The notes beneath the pieces are model-generated. The model did no database searches and had not been told where the DNA came from. It worked only from the letters and a program-made list of their open reading frames with translations. A DNA stretch of 64,000 bases from Burkholderiaceae bacterium (GTDB lineage: Bacteria; Pseudomonadota; Gammaproteobacteria; Burkholderiales; Burkholderiaceae_A), in assembly GCA_018402635.1 (NCBI GenBank), contig JAGYIP010000010.1:41953-105952 (forward strand), written 5' to 3'. The position numbers were made by a program, and so were the translations under genes. Position 1 is the stretch's first letter. Each line of letters begins with the position of its first letter. Shown here piece after piece: positions 19,285 to 26,890 of the stretch.

Positions 19285-19884
19285 CTAGCGCGTTAACAGG
19301 AACTCGCGCATGGCCGGCCAGTGGTCGGGAAAGTCGGACAGGCTGTGATCGGAGCCTTCAACAATGTGGTGAAGGGCGCCAGGGTAGCGGCCCACCATCT
19401 CGTTCCAGTCAAGCAGCTCATCGCCCTTGGCAGCAACCAGCATGTAGCGCTCGGGCTGGCTAAGAGGCACCTCCATGGATCGCAGGTCATCAATGTAGTC
19501 CTCTTGAAACTGCAAGACCTCGTCGCTGTGCCAGGCTTTTAGGGGGCCAACCTGGTCTGCCAGGTCGCGGGCAGGCGCGCAGGCTGGGTTAATAAGTGCC
19601 GCCTTAAAGGCCTCGCGCTTGGGGTGGCGCTCCATAAACCAGCTGGCATAAAACCCGCCCAAAGAGCTTCCAATGAGGCGAATTTGAAAACCCTCGGAAA
19701 GGGCGTTCTCAACCGTCTGCGATGCGAGGTCCATGGCGGCAAGCGGCGCAACCTCAAGGGCAGGGCATTCGAAACGCACCCCTTCTTGTTCCAGCCATTG
19801 GGCAAGCAGCAGGGCCTTGGAGGACTGGGGGGAGCTGCGAAAGCCATGCAGGTAAATGACACAAAAGTCGCTGGGCTGGGACAT
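19285..19884 (-). CDS. YqiA-like alpha/beta-hydrolase (predicted esterase)
   Basis: Small cytoplasmic alpha/beta-hydrolase of about 199 residues in the YqiA/UPF0227 esterase group. It opens with YLHGFRSSPQSSKALLLAQW. The nucleophile elbow is GSSLGGFYASWFMERH (Ser near residue 73), and AAKGDELLDWNEM supplies the acid region and GSDHSLSDFPDHW the catalytic His. No signal peptide. I chose ATG 19884 (MSQPSDFCVIYL) over the longer frame from 19920 because AGGAGG lies just upstream of it. The natural substrate is unknown. Convergent with the MFS gene; no operon partner. Confidence 0.85.
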   Translation of the reverse strand: MSQPSDFCVIYLHGFRSSPQSSKALLLAQWLEQEGVRFECPALEVAPLAAMDLASQTVENALSEGFQIRLIGSSLGGFYASWFMERHPKREAFKAALINPACAPARDLADQVGPLKAWHSDEVLQFQEDYIDDLRSMEVPLSQPERYMLVAAKGDELLDWNEMVGRYPGALHHIVEGSDHSLSDFPDHWPAMREFLLTR

Positions 19885-20047
19885 AAAACGGTCCTCCTTT
19901 TCGTTGGGTGGGGCAAACACGCAGTCAAGCTAAGCAGGGATTTCCCCAATGCGTCAATTGGGCAGACAGGGCACAGTCGATTTGTTATGCAACAGCTTTT
20001 AAAAAGTGAGCGGTAGTGGTTTAGCTAAAAACCATTTGCTCGGGAAC

Positions 20048-20062
20048 TCGAAATTGTTTCGA
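20048..20062. promoter_or_regulatory. Inverted repeat upstream of dctP
   Basis: TCGAAA-TTG-TTTCGA is a perfect 6-base dyad ending about 42 bases before the dctP start. Spacing and symmetry would suit a repressor site, but no cognate regulator is encoded nearby and the site may be chance. Confidence 0.25.
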
Positions 20063-20104
20063 TGTCTTGAGGCTGCTTTTTCATTCTGTAGAGGAGACCA
20101 AGGC

Positions 20105-21118
20105 ATGTCAACTGTTGTAAAAAAGGTTTTAACGTCCGTTCTTTCCCTCGGCCTTGTTGCCGGGGTTTCCTTATCGGCCAGTGCCCTGGAGCTCAAGATC
20201 TCCCACCAGTGGAAGGCCAATGTTGACGGCCGCGACCGTGCAGCCCGGCTTTTTGTAAAAGAGGTTGAAAAGGCCGACCCAGGCATCAAGTTCCGCATCT
20301 ACCCCGCCCAGTCGCTTGGCATCAAGCCGGTTGCTCAGCTCGATGCGCTTCAGAATGGCACCCTGGAAATGGCCATTTTCCCCATGTCCTACGCGGTGGG
20401 TAAGGCAAAAGAATTCTCAGGAGTCATTCTTCCAGGTGGTGTTCCAAGCCTTGATATCGCCATGAAGCTCAAGCGCTCGGACTACCATAGGGAAATTCAA
20501 AAGCTCGCCAATGCCAACGGCATTCACATTGTGTCGTGGTGGTGGACGCCGGGTGGCTTTGCAACGAAGACAACCCCTGTTACGGGCCCCGATTCTGTCA
20601 AAGGCCAAAAGCTTCGTGCAGCCGACCCCACGTTTGAATCCATGCTAAAGGCAGCCGGCGCATCCACCTCGGCCATGGCCTCCACAGAAATCTACCCTGC
20701 GCTGCAGTCGGGTGTTCTTACCGGTGCGCTAACCTCTGCCGAGACCTTTGTGTCGGGTCGTCTTTACGAGCAGACCAAGCATGCCACGGTGGGTGGGGCG
20801 AATTCGTTGTGGATGCTCTTGCAGCCTCTGGTGATGTCCAAGCAGCACTGGGACAAGCTCTCGCCTAAGCAGCAGAAAATTTTTGAAGAGGCCGCTGATA
20901 AGGCTGACGCCTTCTTCTTAACGGTTCAGCGCGAGGCCACCAATGCCATGGCCGAGGCCTACCGTAAGGCAGGTGGCACGCCTCGCGAGATGACCGATGA
21001 CGAGTACAAGCAATGGATTGCCCTAGCTAGAACCACAGCCTACCCCGAGTACGCTGCCATTTCACCAACGGCTAAGCGCATTCTCGACGCACTCGAGAAG
21101 TCCAAAGCCGCGAAGTAA
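20105..21118 (+). CDS. dctP: TRAP transporter substrate-binding protein (DctP family)
   Basis: Periplasmic solute receptor of a TRAP transporter, which uses an ion gradient to import organic acids or related compounds. About 337 residues. A signal peptide is evident (basic VVKK, hydrophobic core, cleavage near ASA-LELK). The mature protein has LKISHQWKANVDGRD, FRIYPAQSLGIKPVAQLDALQNGTLEMAIFP, then GFATKTTPVTGPDSVKGQKLRAADPTFESMLKAAGASTSAMAS, the conserved DctP core in which an Arg (KLRA) normally binds the ligand carboxylate. The start is ATG 20105 with GAGGAGA upstream. A strong terminator follows, so the receptor is probably made in excess over the permease genes downstream. The ligand cannot be told from sequence. 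Confidence 0.92.
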   Translation: MSTVVKKVLTSVLSLGLVAGVSLSASALELKISHQWKANVDGRDRAARLFVKEVEKADPGIKFRIYPAQSLGIKPVAQLDALQNGTLEMAIFPMSYAVGKAKEFSGVILPGGVPSLDIAMKLKRSDYHREIQKLANANGIHIVSWWWTPGGFATKTTPVTGPDSVKGQKLRAADPTFESMLKAAGASTSAMASTEIYPALQSGVLTGALTSAETFVSGRLYEQTKHATVGGANSLWMLLQPLVMSKQHWDKLSPKQQKIFEEAADKADAFFLTVQREATNAMAEAYRKAGGTPREMTDDEYKQWIALARTTAYPEYAAISPTAKRILDALEKSKAAK

Positions 21119-21131
21119 GGTTTTTTAATCG

Positions 21132-21166
21132 GCCCCGGAAGCAGTTAACTGCTCTGGGGCTTTTTT
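21132..21166 (+). terminator. Rho-independent terminator/attenuator between dctP and dctQ
   Basis: GCCCC pairs with GGGGC and an inner AGCAG-TTAA-CTGCT hairpin extends the stem, followed by six T residues. It starts 14 bases after the dctP stop. Partial read-through would explain high receptor and low permease expression from one promoter. Confidence 0.85.
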
Positions 21167-21254
21167 GTATCTTGTCTGCGAGGGAAGGTCTTGCCAGCCA
21201 GGTTGACCTTGCCTTCGTGAAAGACTCAGGCCGCTTTTTGTAAAGGGATCTTCA

Positions 21255-21752
21255 GTGGACGGGTATCGGCGTTTTGTGTCGCGCATATCGGATGCCTGCG
21301 CGGTGGTTGCGGGTTTTTTATTGGCAGTGGCCGCACTCATTATTTGCTACATGGTCATTCGGCGGACTGCTGGCTTCTCAACCGACTGGGAGCTTGAATT
21401 TGCCGTCTTCATGATGGTGGCTTCCCTGTTTCTGGGCTCTCCGTATTGCCTAAAGACCGAGGGCCATGTTGCCGTCGGTCTGATGGAGACGGCATTGCCA
21501 AGCCGCAGTGCACAGTGGTTGCGGTTTGGCACGCAAGTTATTGGCCTGCTCATCGTGCTTTTTCTTGCCTACATGGGCCTTGAAAAAACATGGGAGGTCT
21601 TTATGAAAGGCGAGCTCACTGAGAGTTCATGGGCGCCGCCTAAGTGGCCGTTGTATGCAACCATGCCCATCGGTTTTTTCTTAACCGCCTTGCAGTACAT
21701 CGCAATTATTGGGGTTGACCCATCGAAGCGCTCGGAGGCCACCGATGTCTGA
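21255..21752 (+). CDS. dctQ: TRAP transporter small permease (DctQ family)
   Basis: Small membrane subunit of the TRAP transporter; 165 residues with four predicted hydrophobic helices (ACAVVAGFLLAVAALIICYMVI, FAVFMMVASLFLGSPYCL, FGTQVIGLLIVLFLAYMGL, YATMPIGFFLTALQYIAII). The family motif around DWELEFAVFMMVASLFLGSPY is present. The start is GTG 21255 with AAAGGGA 6-12 bases upstream. It pairs with dctM, whose start lies inside its 3' end, and follows dctP across a terminator. Confidence 0.9.
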   Translation: MDGYRRFVSRISDACAVVAGFLLAVAALIICYMVIRRTAGFSTDWELEFAVFMMVASLFLGSPYCLKTEGHVAVGLMETALPSRSAQWLRFGTQVIGLLIVLFLAYMGLEKTWEVFMKGELTESSWAPPKWPLYATMPIGFFLTALQYIAIIGVDPSKRSEATDV

Positions 21753-23064
21753 ACTTCAAATTGGCCTGTTGATTCTTATTGCCACCCTGGTTGTGCTTTT
21801 CTCAGGTCTTCCTATTGCATGGGGGCTCATTCTTGTTTCAGTAAGCTTTCTTACGATTTTTGAAGGCCCGATGTTTCTGGATAACGTTGCAGTGGTCATG
21901 ATGGACGAGCTTGCCTCGTTTGCCCTGCTTACCATCCCACTCTTTATTCTTCTGGGCTCGGCTGTTGGCGGAACCAATGCAGGCCGCGATCTTTACGAGT
22001 CCTTGCATCGCTGGCTGGTTCGTATTCCTGGTGGGCTGGTTATTGCCAATGTCTTGGCCTGCGGCATTTTTAGTGCCATTAGTGGCTCGAGCCCAGCAAC
22101 GGCAGCGGCCGTGGGCAAGGCGGGTGTCCCCGAAATGCTGCGCAGAAATATTTCTGCCCGACTTGCAACGGGTTCGGTCTGTGCGGGGGGCACGCTGGGC
22201 ATTCTTATTCCACCCTCCATCACCATGATTCTGTATGGAATTGTGACCGAGACCTCCATTGGACGGCTCTTTCTTGCCGGTGTCATTCCCGGAATTATGT
22301 TGGTGATTCTTTTTGCGATTTATGCCTGGCTTTCAAGCCTGCGCAGTGAGCGACTCTCGGGCTACATTGAGCAACAGCGCTACAGCCTGAAAGAGAAGAT
22401 GTCAGGCCTGCTTCGTGTCTCGCCCTTCATCGCCATCATTATTGCAATTGCCTACTCCATGTACGGGGGCATCGCCACACCAAGCGAGGTGGCGTCACTT
22501 TCGGCCATTCTTGCTCTGGTCTTGGTTGCCATTATTTACAAGGCACGTAGCCGGAAAGATCAGTGGAAGATCTTTAGCGAAACGGTTCGCGAATCCACCA
22601 TGATTCTTATGATTATTGCAGCGGCCGCTGTTTTCTCCTACATGATGTCGCTGCTTTACGTCACCCAGACAGCAGCGCAGTGGTTGGTGGACATGGAGCT
22701 CAATCGCTGGGTTCTTATGCTGGTCATTAATCTTTTTCTGTTGCTTGCAGGCATGTTTCTTCCACCCGTTGCCATTATTTTGATGGTGATGCCCATTCTT
22801 ACTCCCGTGCTTGAGGTCAACAACTTTGACCTTATTTGGTTTGCCGTCATCCTCACCATCAACATGGAGATTGGTCTTATTACCCCGCCGGTGGGCCTGA
22901 ACCTTTATGTATTGAAGGGCGTGGTGCCCAATGTCAGCCTTAAAGACATACTGCTTGGCTCCATGCCTTTTGTCTTCATCATGATGGGCTCGATGGTTTT
23001 GCTTTCAATCTTTCCTCAGATCGCGCTCTGGCTTCCGAGCCAGATGATGGGGGTGTCTCAGTAG
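21745..23064 (+). CDS. dctM: TRAP transporter large permease (DctM family)
   Basis: Large membrane subunit that carries the solute in the TRAP complex; about 439 residues with roughly 12 hydrophobic segments. DctM landmarks: GLPIAWGLILVSVSF near the start, FALLTIPLFILLGSAVGGTNAGRDLY, GIFSAISGSSPATAAAVGKAGVPEML, AGGTLGILIPPSITMILYGIVTETSIGRLF and EIGLITPPVGLNLYVLKGVV near the end. The start is ATG 21745, overlapping the dctQ stop by 8 bases, consistent with coupled translation. Its last 86 bases overlap the 3' end of the convergent usher gene. Confidence 0.94.
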   Translation: MSELQIGLLILIATLVVLFSGLPIAWGLILVSVSFLTIFEGPMFLDNVAVVMMDELASFALLTIPLFILLGSAVGGTNAGRDLYESLHRWLVRIPGGLVIANVLACGIFSAISGSSPATAAAVGKAGVPEMLRRNISARLATGSVCAGGTLGILIPPSITMILYGIVTETSIGRLFLAGVIPGIMLVILFAIYAWLSSLRSERLSGYIEQQRYSLKEKMSGLLRVSPFIAIIIAIAYSMYGGIATPSEVASLSAILALVLVAIIYKARSRKDQWKIFSETVRESTMILMIIAAAAVFSYMMSLLYVTQTAAQWLVDMELNRWVLMLVINLFLLLAGMFLPPVAIILMVMPILTPVLEVNNFDLIWFAVILTINMEIGLITPPVGLNLYVLKGVVPNVSLKDILLGSMPFVFIMMGSMVLLSIFPQIALWLPSQMMGVSQ

Positions 23065-25558
23065 AGTTGGGTGGCTGAGGTGGCAGGGGCTCGCAGCGAA
23101 AAACTCGCTCGGCCTGCCTGGCAGGGCCTTTGTTTTCAGTGCCCGCTTTTGCAGGGTCTGGCTCCCGGCATCGCATGCGCAGGCCCTGGCTGAATCTCAA
23201 TTCAAGCTCAAGCGAATCCGAAACCAGGTCCTGCCCGCCAAGGTCAACATGCCCCTCGGGCGTAAAGCCAAGGGCCCTTGCCTGGGGGTCAATCACCTGC
23301 TGCAGACGCTGCAAAATAGCAAGGGGGAGGTCAAGCCTTGCCACCGCTGCCTGCTGCCCCCACTCGGCGGGCTCTTCGGCCTCAAGCCAGTAGGCTCTGC
23401 GGCTAGCCACGGCAAAGGCCTCAAGCGATTCTGGGCTTACCTGGTCAAAGGAAAGGCTCCGAAGGTTGTAGCGAAACCGGTTGGCTGTCCATGCCCCTGT
23501 GCGGGTAAGCGCAGCGAGCCCCTCGGCGTTACTGGTTCGCCGCTGCAGGCCATTGCTTAGCTCAAGGCCAGGCGTTTTTAAATCAACAAGAAGAAGGTTG
23601 TGGTCGCCTGGGCTTCCTAGATGCAGCCCTTTGGGTGTCAGCCAGATTCGGCTTGCCAGGGCGAAGTCGGTTGCAGTCTGCCCGTCAGAGTTCTTGCGCC
23701 ACTGCAGGCTCAGGTCGCCTTCGGGCCTGCGGGTGCGCAGTTCTGCAAGGCTCTGCTGTCTTATAGTGTCGGCGTTCATGGCCTGTGACTGCGCCATCGA
23801 TTGTCGCAGGCTAAGCTCTGGAGCCTCGGGGCCCGAACCCAACGATTGCTTAAGCTGCAGGCTTGCTCGTCGAAGGCCTGGGCTTACAGAAAAACTGCTG
23901 CGCAGCTGGCTGCGTTTGAACTGTCTGGGCTGAAACTGCAGGCTTAGAAAGAACTGCGACTGACTGCCTGATGCAGGGCCTGCAACGCCCACCAACGAAG
24001 CCTGGCCAGCAGGTTGAACGGCCCCTCGAAGCCGGCGCACCGATGCCGTTAGGCTAAGGCCTTCGGCCAAGGTCTGCGACCAGCTGCCCAGCCAGGCCTC
24101 GTCGCCGTGGGCAGACCGTGACCATTGAACCGAAAGGTTTGCCCAGCCACCAAGGCTTTGGCGCAGGCTGACTTGGCCGGCCTTAGCTGTAGGGCTTACG
24201 TCAAGGGCAAGCTGTTGGCCTGAGCCAAGACGCGACCGGCTGCTTAGGCTTGGCACAAGGCTGCAGGCCTGTCCATGGGGGCATTGGCTTAAAAGCTCGG
24301 CACCCAGCACATGACCAAGCCATCGACGCGACTGCAGGCCCAGGTTCAGAGAAAGACCCGCCGAAGTATCCCGAGCCGACATGCTTTCCTGGGCGCGGCC
24401 TGTTGCAGCCCCGGTGCTGGGCTCATAGGCGAGCTTTGCTGCCAGCGTCTCCTCCCCAGTAAGCCCCCAGAGCGTCTGGGCAGCCGCGGCCCCTTGCGGG
24501 TAGAGCTCAAGGTCAAACAGCCGGTCGCCTTGATTAAGAAGCAGAGGGCTGGTCACCCAGGGCAGAAGAACTGTCTGTCGTTGGCCCGAGAGGGATTCCA
24601 GCTCAAGCTGCAGAAAGCCAGGCAGGCTGGGCGCTGAAAGCCCGTCAAGCCTGTACTGACCCGATGGCAGCAGACCCGTGGCATAAAGCGCCAGGCCGTC
24701 TTCGTTTAGAACGCGAAGCCTTGAGGGCTGGTCAAGCTGGAGCAGGCCTGGGCCTGCGGAGGGCTGCCGCAGGGGCCTGTGGCGTGATGTCCAGCGCAGG
24801 CCTCGACGCTCGGTTAAGGCATCTTGGGCAAAGGCCTCGGAGGTCAGGTCGCCGAGCTGCAAGGCCGCCCCCGATTCAAAGAGCCACTCCAGCCAATAGC
24901 GTGCGGGCTGCCCTGCGGCGTTGCCCTTTTGCATTAAAAACTGGGCCGGGCCATAGGACATGCCAAGGCCCAGCTGTTGGGAGCGCCGGCTTTTGAAAAT
25001 ATCCATGTGGGCGCTTGGCAGCTCGCTGCTTGCCGGGCTGTGCAGGGTTTTTAGGGCGTCCAAGGCAGAAAGACCTGGTCGGCCAAACTGCAGGCTGCGC
25101 TGCCTTAAAAGCTGCGGGGCAAGCTGCACCAAAAGCCGGGTCTCTTCGGCGATGAACTGGCAGGCCTCTGCGGGAAACTGCAGCCAGTTGCCCGCGGCCT
25201 TCTCTAAAAGCTCGGCATCAAGCTCTTTTTCAAGCAGTCTTCTCTCAAGCCAGCAGCCGAACTCGGCCGCGTCGTGAGAGTCAGTCGATGGGCCTGGGCG
25301 ATTCAGAAAGAAGACGCTGCCTCGGCTAATCTGGCGGCCGTTGAGTTCAATGGCAGCGAAGTCTTCTTTGGCCAAGGGGTGGGGCGGGCTTATCGTGATG
25401 CCGCTTGCATGGCCTGGGGTCAGGCTAAGGCAGAAGCCAAGCCCAAAGACAAGTCCCAGGCCAAGGGCAGTGAGGCAGCGCATTGCCCAGGCTTTGGTTT
25501 TTAAAAAAAGAAGGCCCTGAACCAGGGCCCGTATGCAGAAGACAGCCTTTTGAGTCAT
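22979..25558 (-). CDS. Fimbrial outer-membrane usher (Csu-type chaperone-usher system)
   Basis: Outer-membrane usher that would receive chaperone-bound pilin and thread the fibre to the surface. The start ATG 25558 lies 4 bases past the chaperone stop and gives 859 residues with a signal sequence (CLTALGLGLVFGLGFCLSL, ending GHAS). The N-domain reads FAAIELNGRQISRGSVFFL with a Cys pair later (EFGCWLERRLLEKELDAELL and AEACQFIAEE). LPSGQYRLDGLSAPSLPGFLQ marks the start of the barrel. LLVDLKTPGLELSNGLQRRTSNAEGLAALT and the following ANRFRYNLRSLSFDQVSPESLE match the usher C-terminal plug/barrel border. A Pro/Ser-rich tail ends inside the convergent dctM gene, so the natural C-terminus may be shorter if an undetected frameshift is present. 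Confidence 0.78.
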   Translation of the reverse strand: MTQKAVFCIRALVQGLLFLKTKAWAMRCLTALGLGLVFGLGFCLSLTPGHASGITISPPHPLAKEDFAAIELNGRQISRGSVFFLNRPGPSTDSHDAAEFGCWLERRLLEKELDAELLEKAAGNWLQFPAEACQFIAEETRLLVQLAPQLLRQRSLQFGRPGLSALDALKTLHSPASSELPSAHMDIFKSRRSQQLGLGMSYGPAQFLMQKGNAAGQPARYWLEWLFESGAALQLGDLTSEAFAQDALTERRGLRWTSRHRPLRQPSAGPGLLQLDQPSRLRVLNEDGLALYATGLLPSGQYRLDGLSAPSLPGFLQLELESLSGQRQTVLLPWVTSPLLLNQGDRLFDLELYPQGAAAAQTLWGLTGEETLAAKLAYEPSTGAATGRAQESMSARDTSAGLSLNLGLQSRRWLGHVLGAELLSQCPHGQACSLVPSLSSRSRLGSGQQLALDVSPTAKAGQVSLRQSLGGWANLSVQWSRSAHGDEAWLGSWSQTLAEGLSLTASVRRLRGAVQPAGQASLVGVAGPASGSQSQFFLSLQFQPRQFKRSQLRSSFSVSPGLRRASLQLKQSLGSGPEAPELSLRQSMAQSQAMNADTIRQQSLAELRTRRPEGDLSLQWRKNSDGQTATDFALASRIWLTPKGLHLGSPGDHNLLLVDLKTPGLELSNGLQRRTSNAEGLAALTRTGAWTANRFRYNLRSLSFDQVSPESLEAFAVASRRAYWLEAEEPAEWGQQAAVARLDLPLAILQRLQQVIDPQARALGFTPEGHVDLGGQDLVSDSLELELRFSQGLRMRCREPDPAKAGTENKGPARQAERVFRCEPLPPQPPNSTETPPSSGSEARARSEERLKAKPSSPS

Positions 25559-25562
25559 GCAA

Positions 25563-26195
25563 CTACTGCGGGTTAAGCCCCGTGGTCTTGGCAAGCCGAT
25601 CGGTTCTCGGGCTGCACAACTGGGCGGTTTCGCCGGGCAGAAGCACCTGCGGCCCGGTGGTTGCAGCGGCAAGTTCAAGACGCACCACCTGAGCCTGCGA
25701 ATTGGTAAACGACTGGCAGCCTCCCAGGTCTTGATTGGCCAGGCTGGGCTTAAGTGCAACAGGCTCCTGGGCAAGCCGATAGACAGGAAGGCTGAACCGA
25801 AACCGAAAGGCAAGCCCCGAGATGCTGTTGTTCGTTTCGGGAATCTGCTCAATAAGAAGCCGGTGGTAGCGCGCACGGTTGGCAATGCGTGCACGCACCA
25901 GCTGCCTTCCACCCGGCGCGAGACTAAAAAACCGCGGGGCCACCTGGCCATCGGCGCCCGGCTGCTCTTCGCCTGCCGGCCCCCAGCCCACAAGCCGCAC
26001 TGACCAGCGCGATGGAGTGGTCAGGCTTGACTGCACCTCGGTGACCACCACCCCACCCTCGTCAAGGTGCAGCTGCGGCGGTGTCACCGAGAGCGCCGCA
26101 TGGGCTGCAGTAAAGGGTTTGACTGAAAGAAAGGAAAAGGCCAGGCCTAGAAGAAGGCCTGACCGCCCAAGAATAACCAGGGGCTCCCAGCGCAT
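25563..26195 (-). CDS. Periplasmic fimbrial chaperone (PapD-like, Csu/archaic type)
   Basis: Immunoglobulin-fold chaperone that donates a strand to pilin subunits. The 210-residue protein has a signal region (LGLAFSFLSVKPFTAAHA), then ALSVTPPQLHLDEGGVVVTEVQSSLTTPSRWSVRLVGW, the typical first beta-strands. FFSLAPGGRQLVRARIANR follows as the subunit-binding G1-strand region, with FRFRFSLPVYRL next. Domain 2 is short and contains Cys residues (GGCQSF and TAQLCSPRTD) that could form a disulphide. It sits between the pilin (stop 26198) and the usher (start 25558) with almost no spacing, as expected for a chaperone-usher operon. Confidence 0.82.
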   Translation of the reverse strand: MRWEPLVILGRSGLLLGLAFSFLSVKPFTAAHAALSVTPPQLHLDEGGVVVTEVQSSLTTPSRWSVRLVGWGPAGEEQPGADGQVAPRFFSLAPGGRQLVRARIANRARYHRLLIEQIPETNNSISGLAFRFRFSLPVYRLAQEPVALKPSLANQDLGGCQSFTNSQAQVVRLELAAATTGPQVLLPGETAQLCSPRTDRLAKTTGLNPQ

Positions 26196-26197
26196 GG

Positions 26198-26689
26198 CTA
26201 GTAGCTAATGGTGGCAACCACCGTGTCGGCGTAGTTACCCATTTCAGGAACGAGTTGACCAGAGGGGATGCGGCCGTAGACGGGGAGGAGTTGGTTGCTT
26301 CCATTCCCTGTTCCCGAGACGAAGAGGCTTGTGTTCCATTCCGCACTTCGGTTCACATCTTTGTAGAGCCCGTAGCCCACGAAAGAGCCATTGCTCGCCA
26401 GCCGCCGTCCGTCAGAGAAGTTGGAGCCATCGTTGAGCTTCACCGAGTAGGGCGCCCCGTTGGAGCAGTTCACAGTGATTTGGCCTTCGGAGTCACTAAC
26501 CGTGGTCGTACCAGTCGTGATGGTGCTAAAGGTGATGTCTGAGGCATTAATCGAACAGGTCGCCACCACCTCCATGCCGACGTTAAAGCTGGCCGACTCG
26601 GTGTCGGCAAGGGCAGGGGCCGCAACGGCAGCGCCAAGCAGGCTGGCAAGGGCAAGGCGAACAGCAACAAGCTGGGTCTTGGTCTTCAT
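26198..26689 (-). CDS. Pilin-like protein with spore-coat protein U (SCPU) domain
   Basis: Probable major subunit of the pilus built by the next two genes. 163 residues with a clear signal peptide (KTKTQLVAVRLALASLLGAAVAAPALA). The SCPU domain follows: FNVGMEVVATCSINASDITFSTI, then ITVNCSNGAPYSVKLNDG (the paired cysteines), RRLASNGSFVGYGLYKD and a C-terminal YADTVVATISY strand that would serve as a chaperone-bound edge. The ribosome-binding site AGGAGA precedes ATG 26689. Only one pilin gene is present; the minor pilins and tip adhesin of the Acinetobacter Csu operon are not seen here. Confidence 0.85.
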   Translation of the reverse strand: MKTKTQLVAVRLALASLLGAAVAAPALADTESASFNVGMEVVATCSINASDITFSTITTGTTTVSDSEGQITVNCSNGAPYSVKLNDGSNFSDGRRLASNGSFVGYGLYKDVNRSAEWNTSLFVSGTGNGSNQLLPVYGRIPSGQLVPEMGNYADTVVATISY

Positions 26690-26890
26690 GGTTTCTCCTA
26701 AAAAGTTAAAAGGCGATGAACCGGCCCATGGCCGATGAGGCCCTGGGCACGGACCCGACTCTGAAGCTGCTTATGGGTTGGATGAAGATCGCGAAATGGC
26801 CGATGCAAAAAACTCTTACAGCCCTATTGGCCTTTGCGGCCGGAAAAACAGGCAGACTTGCAATACGCAATCACATCAAAAGAGAGATGC

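Noticed and set aside
26716..26890. Small plus-strand gene before pepN
   Set aside because: The frame runs into pepN out of register, has no family resemblance and no convincing ribosome-binding site.
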